Part shown: positions 7,888-17,599 of the stretch, in pieces | How the letters are laid out: each line of letters begins with the position of its first letter | How positions within the stretch are numbered: the first letter of the stretch is position 1 | Source: Aeromonas lusitana | GTDB taxonomy: Bacteria > Pseudomonadota > Gammaproteobacteria > Enterobacterales > Aeromonadaceae | Assembly: GCF_002812985.1 (NCBI RefSeq) | Contig: NZ_PGCP01000013.1 | Span: 124,001-188,000 of the forward strand | Length of the DNA stretch: 64,000 nucleotides | Direction of reading: 5' to 3' | Position numbers and translations under genes: made by a program | The notes under the pieces: generated by a model | What the model was told of the DNA's origin: nothing | Databases searched by the model: none | Seen by the model: the letters and a program-made list of their open reading frames with translations, nothing else

Positions 7888-9327
7888 TTATTCGACCATC
7901 ATCACCTTGCAGGTGTTGGTACTGCCCACGGTTTCCATCTTGTCGCCGTGAGTCAGCAGCACCATGTCGCCGCTCTGAACCAGGCCCTTGGCCTTGAGGG
8001 CATCCAGCGCCTCGCGGCACACCTCGTAGACCGGCTTGCTCTCGTCGCCGTCAAACAGCACGGGGGTGACGCCGCGGTAGAGGTTGGTCCAGGCTAGCGT
8101 CTTGTTGTGGGGAGACATGGCGAAGATCGGCAGGCCAGAGCTGATGCGGGACATCAGCAGGGGCGTGGTGCCGGACTCGGTCAGTGCCACGATCGCCTTG
8201 ACCCCTTCCAGGTGGTTGGCGGCATACATGGTGGACATGGCCACGGCCTCTTCCACCGAGGTGAAGGTGTAGCTCATGCGGTGGTTGGAGACGTTCAGGC
8301 TCGGGTGCTTCTCAGCGCCCACGCAGACGCTGGCCATGGAGGTGACCGTCTCAATGGGGAACTGACCGGCGGCGGTCTCGGCGGAGAGCATCACCGCATC
8401 GGTACCGTCCAGCACTGCGTTGGCCACGTCCATGACTTCGGCGCGGGTCGGCAGCGGGGCATTGATCATGGACTCCATCATCTGGGTCGCGGTGATCACC
8501 ACCCGGTTCAGGCGGCGGGAGTGACGAATAAGCTTCTTCTGCACGCCGACCAGCTCGGGGTCACCGATCTCGACGCCCAGATCCCCACGGGCCACCATGA
8601 CGGCGTCGGAGCCGAGGATGATGTCTTCCATCGCCTCGTCACTGGCGACGGTTTCGGCGCGCTCGACCTTGGCGACTATCTTGGCGTTGGAACCGGCTTC
8701 GCGGGCCAGTTCGCGGGCGTAGCGCAGGTCATCGCCGTTACGGGGGAAGGAGACGGCCAGGTAATCCACGTTCATGCGGGCGGCGGTCTTGATGTCTTCC
8801 TTGTCTTTCTCGGTCAGGGCCGGTGCGGAGAGGCCGCCACCCTTCTTGTTGATGCCCTTGTTGTTGGAAAGCGGGCCAGCCACCGTGACTGTGGTGTGAA
8901 TGCGGGTGCCTTCGACCTGCTCGACTTTCAGCTGCACGCGACCGTCATCCAGCAGCAGGATGTCGCCGGGGACCACGTCGTTTGGCAGGCTCTTGTAGTC
9001 GATACCGACCTGTTCCTGGCAACCTTCACCCTTGCCGAGGGCGGCATCGAGAATGAACTTGTCACCTATGGCCAGGTAAACCTTGCCGTCCTTGAAGGTG
9101 GAGACGCGGATCTTGGGGCCCTGCAGATCGCCCATGATGGCGACATGACGGCCGAGCTTGGCGGCGATTTCACGCACCTGGTTGGCGCGCAGGATATGAT
9201 CTTCAGGAGTGCCGTGAGAGAAATTCATCCGCACCATGTCGGCACCGGCGCGGATGATCCCCTCGAGGATGCCGTCGCGATCGGTCGCCGGACCGAGTGT
9301 GGTTACAATCTTTGTACGTCTTGGCAT
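7888..9327 (-). CDS. pykA: Pyruvate kinase II
   Basis: The 479-residue enzyme converts phosphoenolpyruvate and ADP to pyruvate and ATP. It resembles E. coli PykA far more than PykF: it starts [19 protein letters not shown] and contains [10 protein letters not shown], the active-site signature IVAKVERAE, and the ending [13 protein letters not shown] start it at the ATG at 9327 because TTGGAGTC is well placed; an upstream in-frame TTG at 9339 lacks a ribosome binding site. hexR lies upstream on the same strand, and a HexR operator lies about 95 bp before the start, so control by HexR is likely. Confidence 0.95.
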   Translation of the reverse strand: MPRRTKIVTTLGPATDRDGILEGIIRAGADMVRMNFSHGTPEDHILRANQVREIAAKLGRHVAIMGDLQGPKIRVSTFKDGKVYLAIGDKFILDAALGKGEGCQEQVGIDYKSLPNDVVPGDILLLDDGRVQLKVEQVEGTRIHTTVTVAGPLSNNKGINKKGGGLSAPALTEKDKEDIKTAARMNVDYLAVSFPRNGDDLRYARELAREAGSNAKIVAKVERAETVASDEAMEDIILGSDAVMVARGDLGVEIGDPELVGVQKKLIRHSRRLNRVVITATQMMESMINAPLPTRAEVMDVANAVLDGTDAVMLSAETAAGQFPIETVTSMASVCVGAEKHPSLNVSNHRMSYTFTSVEEAVAMSTMYAANHLEGVKAIVALTESGTTPLLMSRISSGLPIFAMSPHNKTLAWTNLYRGVTPVLFDGDESKPVYEVCREALDALKAKGLVQSGDMVLLTHGDKMETVGSTNTCKVMMVE

Positions 9328-9420
9328 GAAAGACTCCAATGTGAAGTTGATATGACTTGAAATACTGCCCCGTCAAGCACATGGCATGGCGCCCGCTTGC
9401 TGACCCTCTGTGTGGCCATA

Positions 9421-9435
9421 TGTTATTAAATTACA
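9421..9435 (-). promoter_or_regulatory. HexR operator upstream of pykA
   Basis: TGTTATTAAATTACA differs at one position from the palindromic HexR box reported for gammaproteobacteria (TGTAATTAAATTACA). It overlaps a possible pykA minus-strand promoter (TTGCTT, 17 nt, TTAATA), so HexR binding there would affect pykA directly, with release by 2-keto-3-deoxy-6-phosphogluconate expected from the family. Confidence 0.75.
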
Positions 9436-9466
9436 ATACTACACCAAAGCAAGGTGTCATAGACAG

Positions 9467-9485
9467 TCGGGGGATGGCCCCCCGA
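9467..9485 (-). terminator. GC-rich hairpin after hexR
   Basis: TCGGGGG (9467-9473) pairs with CCCCCGA (9479-9485) directly after the hexR stop codon. There is no U-run on the minus strand, so termination would be weak and some read-through into pykA is possible. Confidence 0.35.
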
Positions 9486-9489
9486 GCGT

Positions 9490-10344
9490 TCAGGAAGAGT
9501 GGGGGGTATCAAAGCGGGATTCGCGCAAACCTTCTTTGACTTTCTTCAGGTTTTCGCGAAATTTCATGCCACGGCGCAGGGTAAAACCGGTCGCCAGTAC
9601 ATCCACCAGCGCCAGCTGGGCGATGCGAGAGGCCATGGGCATGTAGACGTCGGTGTCTTCCGGCACATCCATGGAGAGCACCAGGTTGCACTCGCGGGCC
9701 AGGGGGGAATCCTTGGCGGTCATGCCGATGACGGTGGCATCGTTTTCTCGGGCGAGCGCGGCTATCTCGACCAGCGCCTTGGTGCGGCCTGTGTGGGAGA
9801 TCAGTACCACCACGTCCCCTTCGCTGCTGTTGATGCAGCTCATGCGCATCATGACGATGTCTTCGAAGCTCACCACTGGGATGTTGAAGCGGAAGAACTT
9901 GTTCTGGGCATCGCGCGCCACGGCGGAGGAGGCGCCGAGGCCGAAGAAGCTGATCTTCTTGGACTGGGTCAGGATGTCGACGCAGCGATTGATGGCGGAG
10001 ATATCCAGGCTGTTCTTGGCGGCATCGAGACAGGCCATGGTGGATTCGAAGATCTTGGCGGTATAGGTATCGGGGCCGTCTTCCGCTTCCACGTGGCGAT
10101 TCACATAGGGCGTGCCGTTGGCCAGGCTCTGGGCCAGGTGCAGCTTGAAGTCAGGGAAGCCCTTGGTATCGAGGCGGCGGCAGAAGCGATTGACGGTCGG
10201 CTCGCTGACGTCGGCCATTTTGGCGAGGGTGGCAATGCTGGAGTGGATGGCTGTCTGGGGGGACGCCAGGATCACTTCAGCCACCTTACGCTCTGATTTA
10301 CTGAAACTTTCCAGATTGTTCGTAATTTTATCGAGGGTATTCAT
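9490..10344 (-). CDS. hexR: RpiR-family central carbon regulator HexR
   Basis: A 284-residue repressor with an N-terminal RpiR helix-turn-helix (SEPTVNRFCRRLDTKGFPDF) and a C-terminal SIS sugar-phosphate domain (ISFFGLGASSAVA, VVVLISHTGRTKALVE). It is very close to E. coli HexR along its whole length. Two adjacent ATGs occur at 10347 and 10344; the second (MNTLDKI) is better spaced from GGTGG. It sits next to pykA and opposite glk, a typical HexR regulon neighbourhood. HexR senses 2-keto-3-deoxy-6-phosphogluconate of the Entner-Doudoroff pathway. Confidence 0.94.
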   Translation of the reverse strand: MNTLDKITNNLESFSKSERKVAEVILASPQTAIHSSIATLAKMADVSEPTVNRFCRRLDTKGFPDFKLHLAQSLANGTPYVNRHVEAEDGPDTYTAKIFESTMACLDAAKNSLDISAINRCVDILTQSKKISFFGLGASSAVARDAQNKFFRFNIPVVSFEDIVMMRMSCINSSEGDVVVLISHTGRTKALVEIAALARENDATVIGMTAKDSPLARECNLVLSMDVPEDTDVYMPMASRIAQLALVDVLATGFTLRRGMKFRENLKKVKEGLRESRFDTPHSS

Positions 10345-10693
10345 CATTACCACCAGGCATTTTTGTAATTTAGCTTCAAGTGTCTTTGCACTAAGTTCAC
10401 GACATGGCATGTTTATAATTCACCCGAGGACTATACAAGACAAGCGCTTATCCAAACTAACCTCGGCCCCGTAAAGTATGACTCATGTCTAATTATTTCG
10501 TCTTTTTGGTTACAAACTTCCACTTGCCCCCTGAAAACGCTTACAAATGTTGCAAAGCAACAACACTGTGAGCGGGCGCACACTTGCATCCAACAAACAG
10601 ACGGACAGGGGATTGGGTCGGGTAGAATCCTTGCCAAATAATAATATCGGGACGGTAAGGGCCGCCCCGAGTTGGTAACGAAGGAGTTTAGTT
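10345..10693. promoter_or_regulatory. Divergent hexR/glk regulatory region
   Basis: A 349-bp non-coding region that must hold both the hexR and the glk promoters. TGTAATTTAGCTTCA at 10364-10378 matches the HexR palindrome at 11 of 15 positions with the left half intact, a possible autoregulatory site. For glk, TAGAAT at 10623-10628 resembles a -10 element, but I see no matching -35. AAGGAG at 10681-10686 is the glk ribosome binding site. Nothing else is recognised. Confidence 0.4.
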
Positions 10694-11662
10694 ATGCAGC
10701 ATACCCATGCGCTGGTCGGCGACGTCGGTGGTACCAATGCTCGGTTGGCCCTCTGTGAGCTGGCGACCGGTGTCATTTCCCAGGCAAAGACCTATTCCGG
10801 CCTGGCCCATCCCAGTCTGGAGGCCGTTGTGAGCCTCTACCTCAAAGAGCACAAGGCAGAGGTGAGCGAGGCCTGCATCGCCATCGCCTGCCCCATCAAT
10901 GGCGACTGGGTTGCCATGACCAATCACACCTGGGAATTCTCCATCAGCGAGATGCAGGCCAATCTGGGCCTGGCCCGCCTGCTGGTCATCAACGACTTCA
11001 CCGCCGTCTCCATGGCGGTGCCCGTGCTGAGTGAGAAAGATCGCATCCAGCTTGGCGGCGAGGCCCCCCTGGTCGGCAAGCCTGTCGCCATCTACGGAGC
11101 CGGCACCGGCCTTGGGGTTGCCCATCTGGTGCAGGCCGGCGAGCAGTGGCTCAGCCTGCCGGGGGAGGGCGGTCACGTGGATTTTGCCGCCAACAGCGAG
11201 GAAGAAGACGCCGTACTGCAGGTGATGCGGGCCGAGCTCGGTCATGTGTCGGCGGAGCGGCTGCTGTCGGGTCCGGGTCTGGTCAACATCTATCGCGGCC
11301 TGGTGAAATCCGATGGCCGTGAGCCTGAGGGGTTTGCTCCCAAGGACATCACGGAGCGCGCCCTGGCCGGCTCTTGCCTCGATTGTCGCCGCACCTTAAG
11401 CCTGTTCTGCGTGCTGATGGGACGTTTTGCCGGCAACCTGGCCCTGAACATGGGCACCTTCGGCGGCGTCTACATCGCAGGTGGCATAGTGCCGCGCTTC
11501 CAGGAGTTCTTCATCGGCTCCGGTTTTCGGGTGGCGTTCGAAGACAAGGGACGCTTCAAGCCCTACCTGAAAGACATTCCCGTGTTCCTGATTACCCATG
11601 AAGGTCCGGGCCTGCTCGGGGCCGGCGCCTACCTGCGCCAGTCCCTCGGGATCCGGCTATAA
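10694..11662 (+). CDS. glk: Glucokinase
   Basis: A 322-residue cytoplasmic kinase that makes glucose 6-phosphate from glucose and ATP, of the bacterial Glk (ROK-unrelated, E. coli-type) family. Visible features are the N-terminal phosphate-binding loop [13 protein letters not shown] (residues 8-20), the catalytic NDFTAVS segment, the second nucleotide loop [11 protein letters not shown] and the [11 protein letters not shown] glucose-binding motif. Length and start fit the family. It lies opposite hexR and pykA and ends at its own terminator at 11821-11844. Confidence 0.95.
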   Translation: MQHTHALVGDVGGTNARLALCELATGVISQAKTYSGLAHPSLEAVVSLYLKEHKAEVSEACIAIACPINGDWVAMTNHTWEFSISEMQANLGLARLLVINDFTAVSMAVPVLSEKDRIQLGGEAPLVGKPVAIYGAGTGLGVAHLVQAGEQWLSLPGEGGHVDFAANSEEEDAVLQVMRAELGHVSAERLLSGPGLVNIYRGLVKSDGREPEGFAPKDITERALAGSCLDCRRTLSLFCVLMGRFAGNLALNMGTFGGVYIAGGIVPRFQEFFIGSGFRVAFEDKGRFKPYLKDIPVFLITHEGPGLLGAGAYLRQSLGIRL

Positions 11663-11820
11663 ACAGCCCAGGGAAACGATTTCATGACGGTTCAGTCTTG
11701 ATTCAGTGTCCATGGGATAGAGTGATCCCACGTACTCAAGAGGACGGGGATTCATAAGGAATTGAAACCGGTCTTCATCCGCTGGGTGCGTTTGTCACCT
11801 GACAAGCCTGAACTGTTTCA

Positions 11821-11844
11821 CCGGCCCTCGCGGCCGGTTTTTTT
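11821..11844 (+). terminator. Terminator downstream of glk
   Basis: CCGGCC (11821-11826) pairs with GGCCGG (11832-11837) and is followed by seven T. It lies 158 bp after the glk stop; the stretch between holds no convincing gene. It has no T run on the minus side, so it does not serve the M50 operon. Confidence 0.8.
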
Positions 11845-11871
11845 ATGCCGGTTTTCATCACATCGACTCCC

Positions 11872-13971
11872 CTAGAAGCCGCTCTCTCGCAGCAACACGG
11901 CCAGCAGCTGGGCCATGCCTTCCCCCAGCAGGCTGCGACGGCTCCCCTCCAACACCACCTTGCCGCGAGTCTCACGCAAGGTTTGCGGGGCTTGTTCCAG
12001 GCGGATCTGCACCAGAAACAGCGGATGGGTGGGCTGCAGCTCTTCTCCTTGGGGGCTGGTGGGGATGGGACCGCCGAAGCGGGAGCTGAGCATGGGATGC
12101 TTGAGTTTACCGACCCGAGTGGTGCCCAGACTGACCAGGGTGCCCAATTGGGGGGCGCCGGCGCCATCGGGGTAAAACCGCACCGGATCCCCGATGCGCA
12201 GACGCGCGACCTCATCCGCCCCTACGTAGGCATCGACCTGCCAGTGGCTCGGGTCTATCAGGATCCCGACGGCTTGCTGGCTGTTGAGCCATTGACCCGG
12301 GCGCTGATCCGGGCTCACATCCAGCCACAGCCCCTGGAAAGGCGCCACCAGCCTGAGTCTGTCTATCTCGGCCCTGGTGGCATTTGCCTCCCGATATTGC
12401 ACCCGCAGGCGCTCCTGGGTTGCTATCTGTTCGCTCAGCCCGAAAGGGTCATCCAGCATGCCACCGAGGCGAGCGCCGTAGCTCTGGATGCTCTGGGTGT
12501 TACCGTGGACCTTCCAGTCGAGATCGGGATCCACCAGTTGCAGCAAGGGCTCTCCCGCCTCGACCGGCCCAGGTGCGCGCAGCTTCTCTAGGCGGGCGGG
12601 GAAGGGGGTGAACACCAGCAGCTGACGCTCGGCCCGGGCGACGCCTACCCCCTTGATCTGGCTGTGCCAGGGCAGGGCCAACAGGATGAGCAGGACGAGC
12701 AGACAGAGGGTGAGCATCAGGCGGCGCCCTGAGGTAACGCCGGCACGGGAATGCCACCAATGGGTCAGCTCGCGCCAGACGGGCAAGACGATGAACCAGC
12801 CGATTTCGACCGTGAACAGGAAGATCCCCAGCAGCTTGAAGAACAAAAAATAGACGGCGATGGCGATGCCGATGAACAGCACCAGCCGATAGCACCAGGT
12901 GGCGATGGCAAAGGCGATGAGTGCCCGGCGCTGATGTTGGGGAAACGACTCAGGCCAGGGCTCCGGCAGGCCGAGCAGATGGCGGCGCAGGGCCACCCTG
13001 GCCAGGGCCGAGGCGCGCTCGTGCAGGTTCGGGAAGTTCAGCAGATCCGAGAGGATGAAGTAGCCATCGAAGCGCATGAAGGGGCTGGCATTGAGCGCGA
13101 GCGACAGGATCCAGCTGGTGGTGGCGAGGTAGAGCAGGCCGTTTCGCAAGGGGCCATCTTCACACAGCGCCCAGCCTAGAGTAGCAAGGCCGGCCAGGGC
13201 CAGCTCGGTCAGGATCCCTGCGCTGGCGATGGCGAGTCGCTGTCTGGCGTGGGTCAGCTTCCAGCTCTCGCTGGTGTCCGTGTAGAGCATGGGCCAGAGC
13301 ACCACGAAGGCGATCCCCATGTGGGCCACGCGCACCCCTAGCCGGGTCGCGACCAGGGCGTGGCCGAGCTCGTGCAGCGTCTTGGCCAGCACCAGGGCGA
13401 GGGCGAAGCTGAGCAGGCCGTCGAGGGAGAAAGACTCCACTACCGCATGGGTGAAGCTGTCCCATTGCTGCAACGTGAGCAGAATGCCGAGCAGGCTGGC
13501 GGCCAGGATCAGCCAGGCGCTGAGCGGGCTGAATAGCCAGTCGAGCCGCGTTGCCAACCCTTGGAGATGGGTTTGGGGGCGCAGCAGGGGAATGCGAAAG
13601 AAGAGGTAATGGTGCAACCACCAGTGCCCGGTCAGCCAGGCCCGGCCTTCGCTCCCTTTGCGCAGCCGCTCTACTGCCTGAGGACTGGGTCGCAGTAGTT
13701 GGTGGCGTTCGAGAAACTGGCAGAAGGCCAGGATCTGCTCCACCTCGGGGTGTAGCGCCGTATCACGCTCCAGCGCCTGCTGCAGGCGCCTGGGGGTCTG
13801 GCCGGCCCAGCGGATCAGGCACTCGAACTCGAGCCAGCCGATGCGATAGAAGCGGTTGATGACGGTGTCCTGGATGAGCCAGGCGGGCTCGCCGCTGATG
13901 CTCCTGTCGGCCGGACAGAGGCGCAGATCGTCGCGCAGGGCGGGGAGCGGCAGATCGGCGGGTTCCAGCAT
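11872..13971 (-). CDS. M50-family membrane metallopeptidase with HlyD-like C-terminus
   Basis: A 699-residue polytopic membrane protein. It has a soluble N-terminus (about 1-140) and several membrane segments (about 145-430). The zinc motif HELGH is at residues 200-204, and a downstream FDGYFIL segment with D302 is the expected third ligand of site-2-type proteases. After the last membrane segment comes a HlyD/adaptor-like periplasmic domain (about 440-690). Such proteins are often labelled putative peptide zinc metalloprotease. The gene is last in the exporter operon, and its ATG overlaps the preceding stop (TGATG). It stands where a type I exporter would carry its ABC ATPase; a role in processing or passage of the giant surface protein is inferred from context only. 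Confidence 0.82.
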   Translation of the reverse strand: MLEPADLPLPALRDDLRLCPADRSISGEPAWLIQDTVINRFYRIGWLEFECLIRWAGQTPRRLQQALERDTALHPEVEQILAFCQFLERHQLLRPSPQAVERLRKGSEGRAWLTGHWWLHHYLFFRIPLLRPQTHLQGLATRLDWLFSPLSAWLILAASLLGILLTLQQWDSFTHAVVESFSLDGLLSFALALVLAKTLHELGHALVATRLGVRVAHMGIAFVVLWPMLYTDTSESWKLTHARQRLAIASAGILTELALAGLATLGWALCEDGPLRNGLLYLATTSWILSLALNASPFMRFDGYFILSDLLNFPNLHERASALARVALRRHLLGLPEPWPESFPQHQRRALIAFAIATWCYRLVLFIGIAIAVYFLFFKLLGIFLFTVEIGWFIVLPVWRELTHWWHSRAGVTSGRRLMLTLCLLVLLILLALPWHSQIKGVGVARAERQLLVFTPFPARLEKLRAPGPVEAGEPLLQLVDPDLDWKVHGNTQSIQSYGARLGGMLDDPFGLSEQIATQERLRVQYREANATRAEIDRLRLVAPFQGLWLDVSPDQRPGQWLNSQQAVGILIDPSHWQVDAYVGADEVARLRIGDPVRFYPDGAGAPQLGTLVSLGTTRVGKLKHPMLSSRFGGPIPTSPQGEELQPTHPLFLVQIRLEQAPQTLRETRGKVVLEGSRRSLLGEGMAQLLAVLLRESGF

Positions 13972-15311
13972 CAGAGACCGCTCCAGGCCCGCAAGGCGGC
14001 CAGCGGGCGGCGCAGCAGATAATAGCCGAGCAGGACGCGCTCGCCGTAGAGTTTGGCGGTGCCATGGAGGCCGAGACGGGCATGGGGAGGCGCATCCTCT
14101 ATGCTGGCGAGCAAACGGTAGGAGACCACCCCCTCGGCGCCCGGCTGAGCCTGATAACTGGTCTCCAGGATCTTGCCGCGCAGGGGCTGCAGCGGATAGG
14201 CGCTGAGAAACAGGGTGACATCGGCCCCGGCTTCGAGGGCGATGGCATCGGCTACCGGCAACTGGATGCGCATGGCGGGTTGCCTGGGATCCGCCAGCAG
14301 CAGGATGCGCTCCCCGGTCACGACCGGTTTGCCGAGCCAGTCGTTGACATCGCTGAACACGGCGACGCCGTCGCTGGGGGCGTTTACCTGGCTGCGCGAT
14401 AGCTGCAGCTCGACCCCCGCCAGCTCGGCCCGCTTCTGCTGGGCCCGGCCGGTGAGCAGGGTCAGCTCACGCCTGCTCTGGGGATTGTCGAAGGCACGCT
14501 GGCTGGCGGCGAGCAGTTCGGCATCGGCGACGCCCACCTCCTGGGTGAGCACCTCGGCCCGGTTGCGCAGGGTGGTCTCATCGAGTCGAAACAGCGGGCT
14601 TCCTGCCGTCACCTGCTGGTTGGGGCGCACCTCCATTTGCTGGATGACGCCGGCCAGCGGGCTGCTGATCACCTGGCTGGTGCGCGACACTATCTCGGCC
14701 GGGGCCAGGGCACTCTGGCGGATGGGGATGAGCAGCATGACGCCGGCTGCCATGGCCAGCAGAGCGAGCTGGCGCCTGCTCGGCCGCCAACGGAACAGAC
14801 GGGGGCTGTGGGTCAGGCTCTGCCAACAATAGGCCCAGGTCTGCCAGAGGCCGGATAGCAGAGGGAGCAAGGCGGCGGGAGGCACGTCTTCGCGCAGCAG
14901 GCAGAACAGGCCTAGTCGCGTTCCATCCTCATGTTGCATCGGGACGCAGAACACCCCTTCCGGCCACCACTCGGCCCACCCTTCCTGCAGGTTTTCAGGC
15001 AAGTTCAGGGCCGCCCGGGCCAACCAGACCGGCTCACTGCCGCTGACCTGATCATCGAGCCAGATATTCATCCCGTTGAGCCAGATGAGGTAGGGTGAAT
15101 CTTCGGTCGGCTTGGCGAGACCCGAGACACAGAGCAGCTCCTGCGCCTTGCCGTGGCTTTTGAACACCAGCGCCTGATGAAACGGCAGCAACTGATAGAG
15201 ATCGTTGGCCATGGAAAAAGCGAGGGCATTGAGGCTGCGGGCGGCCATGGCCCGATCACGCAGGGCATGCAGGGCCAGGAGCAACTGAGGCGAGGGGAGC
15301 GATTCAGTCAT
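13971..15311 (-). CDS. HlyD-family membrane protein with GAF-like N-terminal domain
   Basis: The 446-residue protein has an unusual N-terminus of about 180 residues resembling a GAF sensor fold (PFHQALVFKSHGKAQELLCV, GVFCVPMQHEDGTRLGLFCL). One transmembrane helix follows (about 185-203, LALLAMAAGVMLLIP). Then comes a HlyD adaptor: lipoyl half SSPLAGVIQQMEVRPNQQV, a coiled coil, second lipoyl half and a barrel. The start MTESLPSP at 15311 overlaps the upstream stop by 8 nt. As an inner-membrane adaptor it could bridge the M50 protein and the TolC-like channel, with the cytoplasmic domain sensing a ligand. The GAF assignment is tentative. Confidence 0.75.
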   Translation of the reverse strand: MTESLPSPQLLLALHALRDRAMAARSLNALAFSMANDLYQLLPFHQALVFKSHGKAQELLCVSGLAKPTEDSPYLIWLNGMNIWLDDQVSGSEPVWLARAALNLPENLQEGWAEWWPEGVFCVPMQHEDGTRLGLFCLLREDVPPAALLPLLSGLWQTWAYCWQSLTHSPRLFRWRPSRRQLALLAMAAGVMLLIPIRQSALAPAEIVSRTSQVISSPLAGVIQQMEVRPNQQVTAGSPLFRLDETTLRNRAEVLTQEVGVADAELLAASQRAFDNPQSRRELTLLTGRAQQKRAELAGVELQLSRSQVNAPSDGVAVFSDVNDWLGKPVVTGERILLLADPRQPAMRIQLPVADAIALEAGADVTLFLSAYPLQPLRGKILETSYQAQPGAEGVVSYRLLASIEDAPPHARLGLHGTAKLYGERVLLGYYLLRRPLAALRAWSGL

Positions 15312-16074
15312 GAGACTCCACAAGGCGGGCCACGCCGCTCATGCCCGCGACCAGCTCGGGATAAGGGGCATCGAGACGCGCCTCCAGTTCGACGGTCTGG
15401 GCCACCGCATCGACCCTGGCATTGATCTGGCTGATCCTGGCCTGATAAGGCTTGCCGGTTTCGAGCACATTGATCTCGAGGGCTTGCCCCTCTTGCAGTT
15501 CGGGCAACAGGCGTGAGGGTACGTTGAGTCGCACCTTGAGCGGGCCGTCACTGACCAGATCGAACAAGGGGGTGCCGGCGTTCATGGTCTGATAGGGCTT
15601 GGCCTGCACCTGGGCGATGCGGCCGGCGAAGGGGGCGCGCACATCACAGTAACTGCTGCGGGCCCGGGACAGGGCATCGGCTCCCTCGGCCTTCTGCACC
15701 CCGGTGGCGGCGATGGCAACCTCCAGATCCCCGACCGCATCGAGTTTGCGCAAGTTACGCTTGGCGGCGAGATCCTGGCGGGCCATCTGCAGCTCGGCGC
15801 GGGCGACACGGGCCTGCGCCTCGCCCTCACGGCAGTCGAAACGGGCCAGCAGGGCGCCCTTGGATACCCGCTGGCCGAGACGGGCCTGCAACTCCCCCAG
15901 GGTGCCACTCATCTGGCTGGAGAGGGTCGTCTCCAGGTTGGCGGTCAGCAGGATGCGGATGGCGTTGGGATCGTCTTGCAGTTGTTGCAGGCCGGGTTGA
16001 AGTGCCTCGGCCGCCTGGAGGAGGAGGGGCAAGAGCAGCAGCCACGAGACGTTGGCACTAGTCGGCAAGGGCAT
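15304..16074 (-). CDS. Periplasmic adaptor of HlyD/RND type
   Basis: A 256-residue secreted adaptor with a short signal sequence (SANVSWLLLLPLLLQAAEA). It has a lipoyl half (SSQMSGTLGELQARLGQRV), a coiled coil rich in Ala and Arg, and a second half (CDVRAPFAGRIAQVQAKPYQ), followed by a barrel-like region. It is shorter than most adaptors and has no transmembrane anchor after the signal peptide. It overlaps the tolC-like gene upstream by 17 nt and the HlyD gene downstream by 8 nt, so all are probably translated together. Two different adaptors in one exporter operon is unusual. Confidence 0.82.
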   Translation of the reverse strand: MPLPTSANVSWLLLLPLLLQAAEALQPGLQQLQDDPNAIRILLTANLETTLSSQMSGTLGELQARLGQRVSKGALLARFDCREGEAQARVARAELQMARQDLAAKRNLRKLDAVGDLEVAIAATGVQKAEGADALSRARSSYCDVRAPFAGRIAQVQAKPYQTMNAGTPLFDLVSDGPLKVRLNVPSRLLPELQEGQALEINVLETGKPYQARISQINARVDAVAQTVELEARLDAPYPELVAGMSGVARLVESHD

Positions 16075-17584
16075 AGGGCACTCCGCTATTGGAGGTCAGC
16101 AAGGCTTGGTTCTCCTGCTTCTTGATGGTGTATTCGATAGCCTGGGCCAGGGTGGCGATGTCGTGCTGGGCGATGGCCTCGGGTTGTACGTCCAGACCGA
16201 CCGAGTTGTAGAGCCGACCCCAGGCGGCCTGGGCCTGGGAGTAGGCGGCTTCTCGCTGGTAGCGGGAGAGCAGGTAGCGCCCTTCGCTGCGGATGACCTC
16301 GAGCTCAGAGCCCTGATCGCTGGTGCGAGCGGCCTGGGCATAGTGGAGCAGGCTCTGATCCACCCGCAGGCTCTCGTCGGCGAAGGCGACTTCTTGCGCC
16401 GCCAGGTTGTAGCGCAGGGCGCCGACCCGGACTTGGGTCAGTACCGCCATGGAGAGGGCGACCCGGCGAGTATCATCGGTGACCTTCTGGGACACCTCCA
16501 TGTTCTGGATGGCGGGCAGGCGCAGGATCTTGAGCAGGTTGATGGAGACCTGCAGCCCGGTCTCGGACCAGTGGTTGTTGTAGAGATACTGGTTGGAGTC
16601 GTAGTTGTAACCCCAATTCAGGCTCACATTGGGCCACATCTCGGCCTTGGCTATCTTGATATCTTGCTGGTTGGCGCGCTTGCGATACCACTCCTCCATG
16701 ATCTCCGGCCGATTCTCCAGCGCAATCTGCTCCATGTTGTCTATGGTCTGCGCCAGGATAGGCAACTTGGGCTCAGGGGTGTCGGCCAGCTCCATCTTGC
16801 TGCCGGAGGGCAGGGACATGAGGGCCGCGAGCTCGGCGCGGGCAAATTCCAGATCCTGGCGGCGCTGATTGAGCAGGGAAACCGAATCGATGAGGGCGCG
16901 CTGATAGGCCAGGGCCTGTTGGCGCGGCAACAAGCCCTGGGTCTCGGCCTGGCGGGCAGAGTCGAGGGCCAGCCGGGTTCTGGCCAGCAGCTTGTCGACT
17001 TCGGGCAGCAGGCGCTGGGCCCCCAGTGCACGCCAGTAGGCACTGCGCACATCCTGCAGCACGTTCTGGGCGACCTTGCGCCTGCGCTCTTCGGCCATCA
17101 GCACCTGATCGCCTTTTTGCTGGTTGCGGTAATAGGCGACGCCAAAGTCGAGCAGGCTCCAGCTCAGCCCCAGCCCGCTCAGGTCGCGATAACGCTCCTC
17201 CGACGTCGAGGGGCGCAAGCTCACTTCACCGTCCTCGATCCCGACTGAGGTGCCGCCGGAGTCATTGCTGCGCCCGGCGAGGCCAGCCGAGGCGACCAGT
17301 TGGGGCAACATCTCATGGCTGGAGAGATCCCGCAGATCGGCGGCGAGCGCGCTCTCCATCAGCTTGAGGCGATAGTCCAGGTTGTACTTGAGGGCCCGGG
17401 CCGCCGCCTCATAGAAGCTGATGGGGTGAGTCACCGGCTCCTGCTGGTCGTACATCATCTGGCGATCGAAGCGGATCCGGTCGGTCTTGTCCTGCTCCGT
17501 GTAGGTCTCGGGCGGCAGGACACTGCAGGCACAGAGCAGCAGGCTGGAGGTCAAGGTCAGTGGTCGAAGCGCGAGTCTGGGCAT
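16058..17584 (-). CDS. TolC-family outer-membrane channel, probable lipoprotein
   Basis: The 508-residue protein has a signal peptide ending in a lipobox-like LCAC (Cys20) and the duplicated outer-membrane efflux domain. Long amphipathic helices are rich in Ala, Arg and Glu (for example ARTRLALDSARQAETQGLL), with beta-strand segments such as SLNWGYNYDSNQYLYNN. It would form the trimeric outer-membrane exit duct. AAGGA precedes the ATG. It starts 15 nt after the giant surface-protein gene ends, directly tying channel and substrate. It is a paralogue of the general TolC, presumably dedicated to this exporter. Confidence 0.88.
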   Translation of the reverse strand: MPRLALRPLTLTSSLLLCACSVLPPETYTEQDKTDRIRFDRQMMYDQQEPVTHPISFYEAAARALKYNLDYRLKLMESALAADLRDLSSHEMLPQLVASAGLAGRSNDSGGTSVGIEDGEVSLRPSTSEERYRDLSGLGLSWSLLDFGVAYYRNQQKGDQVLMAEERRRKVAQNVLQDVRSAYWRALGAQRLLPEVDKLLARTRLALDSARQAETQGLLPRQQALAYQRALIDSVSLLNQRRQDLEFARAELAALMSLPSGSKMELADTPEPKLPILAQTIDNMEQIALENRPEIMEEWYRKRANQQDIKIAKAEMWPNVSLNWGYNYDSNQYLYNNHWSETGLQVSINLLKILRLPAIQNMEVSQKVTDDTRRVALSMAVLTQVRVGALRYNLAAQEVAFADESLRVDQSLLHYAQAARTSDQGSELEVIRSEGRYLLSRYQREAAYSQAQAAWGRLYNSVGLDVQPEAIAQHDIATLAQAIEYTIKKQENQALLTSNSGVPYALAD

Positions 17585-17599
17585 TGTCTGTCCTTAGAA

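Noticed and set aside
11663-11820. Possible small RNA between glk and its terminator
   Set aside because: No promoter could be found, and the hairpin is simply explained as the glk terminator with a long 3' untranslated region.
16604-16611. GTTGTAAC, core of E. coli Ter sites
   Set aside because: It lies inside the tolC-like gene, where it encodes part of GYNYDSN, and the flanks do not match the rest of the Ter consensus; an 8-bp match is expected by chance.
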